DNA of 64,000 bases from Trichoderma breve (Eukaryota > Ascomycota > Sordariomycetes > Hypocreales > Hypocreaceae). The notes below the pieces were generated by a model. It had not been told where the DNA came from. It saw only the letters and a program-made list of their open reading frames with translations, and did no database searches. A program made the translations under genes and the position numbers. This document shows, piece by piece, positions 55,524 through 64,000 of this stretch (the first letter of the stretch is position 1; every line of letters starts with the position of its first letter). The stretch covers positions 1,116,001-1,180,000 of the forward strand of contig NC_079237.1 of assembly GCF_028502605.1 (NCBI RefSeq), given 5' to 3'.

Positions 55524-57962
55524 ATGGCGTTTTGTCCGCCATGGCTCTTGGCGAAGTGGAAGTGATAAGGTCGGTTAACCAAAATAGACGGATGACTCAA
55601 CCGCCTGCTTATTTGGGTCTCTTGTCATATTGCTGTTATTGACGTCGGGTTCATGTCGGGTTGATACCGAGGCTGGCTATGTAAGCGGAGTTGCACTTGA
55701 TAGAATAGCTTCGTCAATTCAGGCCAGACTATTCATCGTCGCATCTAACCACCATGGAAGTGTAACGTATTACCAGCCTGATTTAAATTAATCGGCGATG
55801 CCATCATATGTATGATGGAGTGCTGTCAGTTCCGGCGTCAATTCGGCGAAAGGACTGTATCCCACATGTAGGCTAACCCTAGTCAGTAGCTAGAGAAGCA
55901 TTTCTGGTGTGGTAGCCCATCAACTAGATGAACACACACCTCTTCTGTCAAATTTGAGTGCTGAATGCGCCTCATGCCCTCTTAGAGATGAACGACAAGG
56001 GTTACGGCAAGGCACAAAACGTTCCCCGCAACGTAATTGGTATAAAGATGGGAGAACTATAGAAGAAGCAGAAACTATCCGATCCTCAAGCCGGGCCTTC
56101 GAAATACGCCCGAGTCTCTCGGCTTTCAATCGGGAGCATCACCACGCCCCGCTTGAAGATAGAGTCACATCCATGAACTGGTAAAATATGGGGAAATTCT
56201 AATCAATAGTTGCTTATTGAAGAAGAACTAGGCGGCATCCCATTCAAAATTGTGTGCGCATGATATTACTTTGTATTCTCTGGGGTAACACAATAGGGCT
56301 CACCATTAGCAATATATTTGATCATTCGCACCCTATTTCTTGGCTTTTGCAACTAGTACACCACTTGATTCTGGTTGTTGTCAAGGTTAGGTAGTAGAGC
56401 GAGAATTATTCTCAACGACTTATTTGAAGTCTCAAATGCGAGAGTCAAGGCGTTCATATGCAGCGCGTCTCGTGCCACCCGACGCACACAGGCTATCACG
56501 GATTTCCCCATTCGGTATTATCCTAACTAAGCAACTGAACGGTTATCCATTTGCAAACGGCATGCAATTTTGGGAAGTGGATAGAATGGCGATTATGTCG
56601 CCATTTGTCCCCGTCGGGTCTCTTGAAAGTGACTTACACCGTGAAGTAACTCGAGGTAAAGATGGAAAAGATGACGTCGTGTTATTTTGCATACCAAGAA
56701 TGTGAGTCTTGCAGATTTTAGTAGAAGTTAGATTCCAATGCTTTGACGGTGGAAATGAGACGAAGCATGAATGTTGAGGCGGATTTGATCGTTGTTGCTG
56801 ATATGTGTACTTTCGATGCTGAGATTGAGCAACAGTATTAGCGGGGAAGCCCATACCTATGGTATGGAAATGATCGATGAAATTGATGGCTAGCACCTAT
56901 TGGTAATAGAAAACAGCTCTGGGGCATCTCTTAGTGTTGCTCTAGTAGCTGGTTACGCCCTTGAATCCCATTGTTGCCAGACCAAACTCATATCGAACCT
57001 GCATCGCATTAGCAGCAAATCTGCGGCCGACATGCATCGACTTCAACTCGACCTTGAAAACTCTTGCCACGATCGATATCAATATGGCACAGCTTTGTCG
57101 GTACTAGTAGCACGACGCCACTGCCTTTCTCTTTAACCGGCTGTCCGGAGAGGATGTGTCACACGAAAGGGATGATCATTATGTACAAGTTGAAACTAGC
57201 ATCTCGAGAGGTACTTACTGTTGAAAAAAATAGGAACGAAGTTGTCAAGGCTACAGGGTTCAGTATCTGAGGACCATCGGCAACATATAGGTAAAATCAC
57301 GCTGCGTCCACATCCCCATGGAAGAACCGATGGCTAGTCCCCCAGTCTTCGAACGCAGTGAAGCCACTCCCACTCCGAATTCCAGCAAAACCCGACTTAT
57401 CTCGATAAAATCTAGCTGGAGTTGTTGGTATTGAGGCCGTATGAAACCTACGCTGAGCGAATCGCCAGAAAATTGTTCATCACTTCGACAATTACTGTTA
57501 TTCGTAAAAGTGCTATCTGTCGAGTGTAGGGAATTAACGGTCGGATGATCTTGGTTGCCCTGCGCTATATGAGATTTTATCCCTGTTGATTCGAAAAAAA
57601 AAAAAAGTTCTTGCAGATTGGAAAACTTCGACTTATCAAAGGGTCATTTAGAATAGCAAGCTTGCCAACGTATGTGAGAATAGATATCGGTCAGACATAT
57701 GAGGCGCCTAGAGAACTTAATATAGCTTGAGAAAGAAGTAAAAGGATTATGGTGAGTATTAATGTATTAATTTGTGTGCCGTTATCACACAGTATAAATG
57801 CTTCACGCTCACAATTGCCTTCTACTTATATCCACTGTTCGACTATTCATAGAGGCTACTCGATTATTCTTCGACATGCCTGTAGGCGGGATATCGTGTT
57901 ATGATGCGCGTGTAGTTGCAACATGGCATAGTGCGTGTCATCAATTGCATGTTGGCGAATTC
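55524..57962. other. 2.4 kb region without supported gene
   Basis: Between the dehydrogenase and the membrane-protein gene. A 127-codon open frame without a usable start lies at 57263-57643 on the minus strand (see findings). An A13 tract is at 57594-57606. Another frame at 56543-56896 (minus) has no recognisable domain. Confidence 0.4.
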
Positions 57963-59427
57963 CTATTTGCGCGTCCCTGTAATTGAGGTTCTCACCGATT
58001 CATCAGGTTCCCCAAGAGTATTGAAGTTGCTCCAGCCCCACAGCCCTGTGGTTGTGCTTTCAGGATCCTGCTTAGATGAATGTTCGCCTAATTGTTGCTT
58101 AGTTTCTCCAGCAGCAATATCTCCAACTGGCAATTGGAGTTCAGGATCTGGTACAATGGGGCCGTGCAAATTTGCTACAGAGCTGTTGCCATGCAGTTCT
58201 TGTATCGCACTTCCTGCAGATAATTCCGCTACTGTCCCAGTTGCACCAAGTTCCGGTTTCTCAAATGTGGCACCTTTTGGTCCATGAGTGACAATACCAG
58301 TACTGCCCTGCAGCTCTGCCTTCAGCGCCGTATCTGAACCATCTCCTCCAGCTGAAACTTCCTGATCTGGTGTCGACTGTAGTTTCTTTCGCCGCAAAAG
58401 GTAGACGAGCGCTACGCCTATCAAGAAAACCACTATAGGAACGACTACTCCGACTGCGATTTTCCCTCCTTTGCTAAATCTTTCACTAGGAAGCTGAGTC
58501 TCTCGAGTGGGAGAAGTTGATGTTGGAGTGTTGGACTGTATCAAGAGTATTTTCATCGCTTGGGCGGTTAAGGCGGTTGAGGGGATCGATCTTGTCGTTT
58601 CTGCTCCACCACCACAGGATATGCCGTCTGTTATCGCAATAATATCGCCTGCGTGAGGTTGTGAAGTACAAATGTGGGGAGAATTGGAATCACAGGCGTA
58701 GTTCCTGATAACAGTATGAGTCAATAACTGCGCCTAAATACATATATGTCTGAGAGAAATGACAGCAACTATGATAAGATCGGGTTGGACACCTGCTTGA
58801 CCAAAGAATGGTCGGCGCCGACTTGAGGAACGAATTGGATTGTACTTACGATGGACAACAGCCTATAGCAATTTCACCGTCATTTAGCATGCTCCATATC
58901 GCATTGTCCGCAGGCGCCATTGTATTTGTCGTAAATGGATTAGAGAGACCTTCACCGCGCTCTACGGTACACTGAGGCAGATATCCAGAAGGGCAAGCCA
59001 ACCCAGGAGAGTAGACCAAAGGCTGAGAAGTCCATTTGCCAATGTTATCATCCGTTCGGCCAAAGGAGGAAGCGAATCCTGAAGGATAGCATGACTGAAT
59101 CAAAGAGAAATCATGGCGGGCAGTAGGGTCTAGGTAAACAGTGCAGTCATGATTTTTATCAGAAGTCGTCCGTACAGAACACGGGAACCATGATATAGCA
59201 CCACCAATTCTAGTACCGCAGCCATACCCGTGATCTAATGAAACTTCCGAGCATGGCACCCTTTGCGTCCGAACGTCATAGCACCCATAGCCTAAGGATG
59301 CACCCATAAATACTTCATTTTCAGTAATGAATCGCAGTGATGCACAGTCGCTTGGCGGGCTAAAGGTTGTTGTTAGAGGCCCGAGATTGACACGGGTGGG
59401 TGTTGCGGAAGTGTGTGCAGTCTGCAT
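57963..59427 (-). CDS. single-pass membrane protein of fungal family, unknown role
   Basis: Two exons, 59427-58850 and 58704-57963, 145-nt intron (GTAAGT..CAG), 439 aa. The N-terminal half is Cys-rich (SDCASLRF, GYGCYDVRTQRVPC, GYGCGTRIGG, CCPSNYACDSNSPHIC). Its opening LGPLTTTFSPPSDC is the start seen in many fungal ectodomain proteins of unknown function. A Ser/Thr/Pro-rich stalk leads to one membrane helix (GVVVPIVVFLIGVALVYLL) followed by RRKK, giving an extracellular N-terminus and cytosolic tail. No classical signal peptide is visible at the chosen start, so topology is inferred. A role in cell-wall sensing or adhesion is possible, not shown. The acceptor at 58705 keeps frame. Confidence 0.72.
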
Positions 59428-60040
59428 GGCTAGCAGTCGGCTATCGATCGAATTGCATCGGTGAACTTTGAGATTGATGCTCGTCTAGAGAACTAGAAAG
59501 CTCAGACCTTGAGATTTAGAGATACCGTAGAAAAAATTTGAAAGGGCTCGATCGCAAGTGCAAAATTACCCGTGTCTCAACTTGTAGAACACATGTATGG
59601 CGGCCATCACTTTTCTTTGGAAGAAGCCCCTTTATGCATCTAGCCATTTAATTTTAACATTATATACAAAAGATCTTCAGTATTCGTTTTAACTGTGGCC
59701 AAAATACACGAATGAGAGCCTTGCAAAACATCCCTGGTTATGTAGTATCGGCATGTTGTTGGTCGACGATTGTGCATTTTGCTGTTGGCCGAAGAACAAA
59801 AAGAGGCCCCCTAGCCTGTAATGGGAAGGCTAGAATGCATCCGTCGCATGATTTTCCTGCAACGAACTTATTAATGACCTAATTCTGGTGCTTGATGTCG
59901 CGCCTTTGGAGTTGGCCGATCGCTTCTAGAAGGATAGGGAACAAGGCTGACCAGGCATACAGCTGAAAGGACTCCTTTTAAGCGATGTAGAATACAGCCA
60001 TGTACATGAAAACAAACCAAGCGGAAAGCCGTAAGACACA
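59428..60040. other. intergenic region
   Basis: Promoter of the single-pass membrane protein gene and 3' flank of the SNG1-like gene. AT-rich; no gene seen. Confidence 0.4.
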
Positions 60041-61672
60041 TTAGCTATCCTCTGAGCCGATAAGGCGAAAAGTTGGCCCAATGTTCGACAGCATCGATGC
60101 CCGCGTCTCTATCCGACGGATTTCGCCGTCAAGGGCTTCGACATTACTCTGCCTCCGTTGCCTTCTACTTGCTTCATTGTCACCCTCAAAGGTACCCGTA
60201 TTGGTGGTCGCACGGGAAGGCTCCCCAGTAGCCGGATGTTGTGAGTCTTTTTCGCTGCTTTCTTCTGCCTCAAAGGTGTCCTGCTCTCGCTCTTGTTCGA
60301 GCGCCGCCTCCACTCGCAATCTCATTGCCTCCTTGGTAGTTTCCTCCAATATGGAGGCATTGTGGCATCTTTTGTATACACCGATAGCCGTTAAGATAAG
60401 CCCGATGACTTCGTAGGCGAATAAGACTGGTAGAGCATAAGACAAGTGTGGATTACAACCACTGGACCAATTGTCTGTGAGCAGTTCGTAGGCAGCGTGC
60501 GCTGGTAAAGCATATCCCCAACGATAGAATGGAGACGACACGCTGAATGGTAGTATGATTGAACTGATGTTCATCACAATCCAACTGACGAGGGCCATGG
60601 AGACGTATTGCGGTGGTATCCAGATAGTAAAAACGTCGAATACAAGAAAATTTGTATGAGCGAGTAGCCATATAATCAGCCAATTCAGAGCGAATTGACC
60701 GCCCGATACGTCCCAATTAGCTTTAAATGCCCATATCGCCGCAGAGTTTACTAATGAACCCAACATGGTGAATGTGATGGAGATAGCATCGCGGACTAGA
60801 ATTATGCGCACCGGTGCAATTCGCGAGTAGACCCTGAACTGAGCGTAGAGTCCGTTGATAGTGGCGAGATAGAAGAAGTCCTCAATTAGAATCAACACAA
60901 TGGCGACTGTGTTATAAACTGTACGAGTTCCCTGCACAGTGGGTTTGATGTTTATCGATGTTAACGTCCACGGATTGGTGAAGGTCGATATGGCAGCGGA
61001 GTTATTAGGTGGGATTGTAAGGAAAGCCGAAGTGCCGTTGAGAGCTATGTAAGAAACTCGGGCAGCGTCGGATAGTGTGTGCAGATTATTCGAGATGGCG
61101 CTGTCCATAACGGTAGGGTATTTGGCTTCATTCCAAATATATGTCAGTACATTTGACGTGTTGTATTGTGACGTATTTGACCCTGCAATGGCAAGACCTA
61201 AAGCCACGGATGCTCCAGGAGACGTGTACAGGGCGGCCCAAAAATGAGTATTGCAGACAGCTTCTCTTAGGTCATTCGGTGTCGGATATTGGGATGCTGA
61301 TCGCTCAATCAACGTCGGAAACTCATGTGACCGTAGAGAGTTGTACGCATTGCGTACTGCATCACCAATGATGCCGCCATCATAGTCTACCCACAGGATG
61401 TGGAGGTTATGGGTTCGGGGAACTTGTTGAAAGAGAGTTCCATATAGATAGCAGAAAAGACAGAAGAACAGCAGAATATAGATGACAAAGTTCAGCAAAG
61501 CTGCTCTAAAAAACTTGGCTCTGAACGCCTTGACCTCTGGATGGCTAATATCGAGTCTATTTTCGCATGCGCGAGGATAGAATTTGTTGATAATCGCCCA
61601 CGGCATGATGGATGTTGATATGGAATTCGGAGGAGGTGAGGCTGACCGCACTAGTAGTGGTTTCGCCGTCAT
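60041..61672 (-). CDS. SNG1 / DUF3533 multi-pass membrane protein
   Basis: Intronless, 543 aa from the first ATG of the frame (61672). A cytosolic N-terminus of about 55 residues precedes a first membrane helix (FFRAALLNFVIYILLFFCLF). A long exterior domain with several NxS/T sites follows (about 90-260), then five or so helices (for example VAIVLILIEDFFYLATINGL and LNWLIIWLLAHTNFLVFDVF). The C-terminal 110 residues are cytosolic and charged. This layout matches the yeast nitrosoguanidine-resistance protein Sng1 and the DUF3533 family, found in the plasma membrane and linked to drug resistance and lipid asymmetry. Length agrees with the family. Confidence 0.87.
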   Translation of the reverse strand: MTAKPLLVRSASPPPNSISTSIMPWAIINKFYPRACENRLDISHPEVKAFRAKFFRAALLNFVIYILLFFCLFCYLYGTLFQQVPRTHNLHILWVDYDGGIIGDAVRNAYNSLRSHEFPTLIERSASQYPTPNDLREAVCNTHFWAALYTSPGASVALGLAIAGSNTSQYNTSNVLTYIWNEAKYPTVMDSAISNNLHTLSDAARVSYIALNGTSAFLTIPPNNSAAISTFTNPWTLTSINIKPTVQGTRTVYNTVAIVLILIEDFFYLATINGLYAQFRVYSRIAPVRIILVRDAISITFTMLGSLVNSAAIWAFKANWDVSGGQFALNWLIIWLLAHTNFLVFDVFTIWIPPQYVSMALVSWIVMNISSIILPFSVSSPFYRWGYALPAHAAYELLTDNWSSGCNPHLSYALPVLFAYEVIGLILTAIGVYKRCHNASILEETTKEAMRLRVEAALEQEREQDTFEAEESSEKDSQHPATGEPSRATTNTGTFEGDNEASRRQRRQSNVEALDGEIRRIETRASMLSNIGPTFRLIGSEDS

Positions 61673-64000
61673 TCTTGTACGCAAGCTTTCGGAAGCCCCG
61701 GCTTACAAACCGGCCCGTCTTAGTATTAGTTTGAGAGACTTTAATTCATTTTGTGTGTATTTGAGTGCTTATCGCGTTCAATTGTTTCCATTGGATTGGT
61801 ACGACAAGATTCTGGTTGCGATTGAGTTGTCGCTTCAATAGCCAGGCATTTGCCATAAGAACTAGTAGTTTAAAACATCGAGGTGTGAGTCAAGGACAAC
61901 CGTTTGAACAATTCGATGGAAACAGAGCTCTTTTGTGTGAGTCAACTTCTGTTGCATAAATGATATTTGCTAGATGAGTTGATTCTGTTACATGAGTTAA
62001 TGTCTGTTCATTAGTTATAACTGGACTTGAATAGCGTCTAGTTGCGTGATGACTCTGTCTTTAGTCAGCTTGTTACAGAAATAGCGGCAAGAGAAGAGCT
62101 ATCTTTTCGACATGTCTCACACCGACAAGAAAGCCATTCTCATCTTGAAATTCTGATTCGTGTTAGAAAAGTTTCATTATTACCATTTAGGCATGTGAGG
62201 CGCGTTGTCGCTGCTCTCGCCTACCGCCTCGGGGTCCGCCTCGGGGTCCGCGTGGGGAGGGATCTGCGAGCTAAAGTTAGCAACTATTACTTTTAAATAA
62301 TGGAAAGCTCTCCACTTGCCTTTTGCTATGATAAAGTGAGACGAATGCAATGCTGCTGGTTGGTTATCGTCTTCAATTGAACTTACACAGCCCAACCTCC
62401 AGTGGGCATTTGCATAACCATGAATGCTCATGCTGCACGGTGCGGGCGTCTATGGGGTTGACACCGTATCTCTTTGGATGAGAATACTCGTTCGGCTTAC
62501 AACCATTACTTTCCAAGAGAGTCGTAAATCCACTGTTCTTCTTGAACCCTTCTGCAACGAAGGAGCCAATAAACTTGGAGATCGCGTCTGATAGAAAAAA
62601 AAGATCCTACCGGAAGAATATTTTTGGCGAAGGTGATGAACCGATTTGGCTAATTCTAATCCAAGGCAGATCGTCAGAGAGAGAGCAAAAGGTCCCTCAC
62701 GGGGCACACAATAGCGCCAAATGGAGGCTTTGTGGGTTACTAAACCTTCAAAGAGTCGACCACTACTCTCTCAGGCTCTCTGCATATTCTGATGAAGCTA
62801 TTTTTAAAGCACATTTTTATATCAAATAAGCCTGAAAGATAGATTTTTGTAACCTCGCAGCCTTTGAATAAGACATTCTGCGTATTTTACCACTATGAAT
62901 GCACTACCTTTGATGGGGCCACGCTTGCAACAGCGTCCGTGATTAGTGTGCCGGTGCCTCTAGCTGGACTTATGGTTTGCTTTAAAATCGCACGCTCTCG
63001 TTGTAGTTAGGCATAAATGGCCATATATAAAAATATCATCTTCATTCAAAAACCACAATTTAAAGCTATAGCTGGTCTCTAAATGGCTCTTCAAGTTTTT
63101 ATAGGGCTACCGCATCTATGGCATGGGGGGTGGCGTCGCGGACAGTCCCTTAGCTATGGTGGTCTTGGGCATGTCCGGTTAGTATATCCGACGCCATGCA
63201 CATAGCTCTCTAGTATCTAGAACAACTATTATCATAGGGAAAGGGGTCTTCTCTGGTGGAAACAAATACGACATTGCTTAAGTCACCTTTAAACCAGAGG
63301 ATGTTCGCAATGAAGGATCACATGCAAATTGAATGTCTATTATCCCCGCTTTTCAGCCTCCTCGTCAGTTACATCGTCAAAACGTGGATGGTGGATAATA
63401 CAACTGCTAGTGATATAGGTGAGCCTCGTGTCTTCAATTTTACAACGAAGAAAGCCTTGGTACTTCCAATATCAATGTCGTTCACCTAACTCAGCTGGAT
63501 CCACTCTGTTTCAAAAGACTGAGCCAACAGCAATAGATTAGAGGTACAGTAAGGTTGTATATGCTGCAGCCGTCGGACATTTGATCGACAGATATGGTAA
63601 AAAAACTGAGCAAAGGAATACAACTTAGTGTGTAAGCAAAAAGACTTGGTTTCAGCATCACATGCGCGATTCGGCCAACCCAGTGAGGGGGCTGCTTCAG
63701 CCTTCAGATTCTGGACATCTCAAAATAGCCCCCAAACTTCGCCATTCATTGGGAATGGGCCGTGCCGGTCGGGCGGAACGCTAATATATTGTCAAGGCTT
63801 TATTGGCCAACTGAAGAAACCCTGTCAATGTGTGCCTCGTCTAGCGCAAGTCTTATCCTATTTGGTCGTTGCTGAACATTAGAACCAACAACATCTTTAC
63901 AAATTTCAGAAGGGATCATTGGCTCGATACGAGCCTTCTATTTCTGGGGACGGATTTCAGCCGATGGTGTGCTTCAAAGACGCAAAAGGGTTTCCCGAAT
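61673..64000. other. right end, 2.3 kb without supported gene
   Basis: AT-rich sequence with many stop codons in all frames. Contains a GCCTCGGGGTCC direct repeat near 62.22-62.25 kb and an imperfect inverted repeat near 63.12-63.20 kb. No coding region or mobile-element domain recognised. Confidence 0.4.

Overview
The window looks like nuclear DNA of a filamentous ascomycete, most likely a Sordariomycete of the order Hypocreales (Trichoderma-like). The basis is short introns (about 50-150 nt, GT...AG, with CTAAC/TACTAAC-type branch sites), strong C-ending codon bias in the highly expressed malate dehydrogenase gene, unlinked single genes on both strands, and a family mix typical of such fungi. 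The genus is inference only. I resolved 21 protein genes, 12 of them with introns placed by hand from splice consensus plus reading-frame continuity. No rRNA, tRNA, CRISPR array or intact transposon was supported.

Layout. 0.4-3.0 kb: a transcription factor with two C2H2 fingers, a Zn2Cys6 cluster and a C-terminal fungal regulatory region. 4.4-5.3 kb: NmrA/isoflavone-reductase-like oxidoreductase. 6.2-7.6 kb: a small, possibly myristoylated protein and a stand-alone Tc1-type DNA-binding protein without a transposase catalytic domain. 8.4-10.0 kb: secreted aspartic protease. 12.1-13.6 kb: class V PLP enzyme. 14.6-17.6 kb: an Hst3/Hst4-type sirtuin. 19.4-21.1 kb: sedolisin-type secreted protease. 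22.7-23.4 kb: disordered protein of unknown role. 26.4-28.1 kb: Whi5/Nrm1-like cell-cycle repressor. 30.1-31.7 kb: Rqt4/TRIP4-like ribosome-quality-control factor. 32.8-34.0 kb: mitochondrial malate dehydrogenase. 34.6-38.7 kb: P5A ATPase Spf1. 40.1-42.0 kb: divergent pair of HsbA-like secreted proteins. 42.4-44.2 kb: Zn2Cys6 factor of AmyR/MAL-activator type. 45.3-48.0 kb: zinc alcohol dehydrogenase and an HD-domain protein. 48.6-49.7 kb: mitochondrial hotdog thioesterase. 50.1-51.0 kb: secreted GH16 glucanase. 54.5-55.5 kb: short-chain dehydrogenase. 58.0-61.7 kb: single-pass membrane protein and an SNG1/DUF3533 multi-pass protein. The last 2.3 kb and the 51.0-54.4 kb interval hold no gene I can support.

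How it works together. Housekeeping functions (TCA cycle, ER P5A ATPase, ribosome rescue, G1/S control, sirtuin) are interleaved with secretome and accessory genes (two proteases, a glucanase, two HsbA proteins, regulators, oxidoreductases). No classical biosynthetic cluster core (PKS, NRPS, terpene synthase) is present. The most unusual observation is the thioesterase gene at 48.6-49.7 kb: its conserved motif can be reconstructed only if a 9-nt exon and a single-nucleotide exon are both spliced in, each flanked by canonical splice sites.
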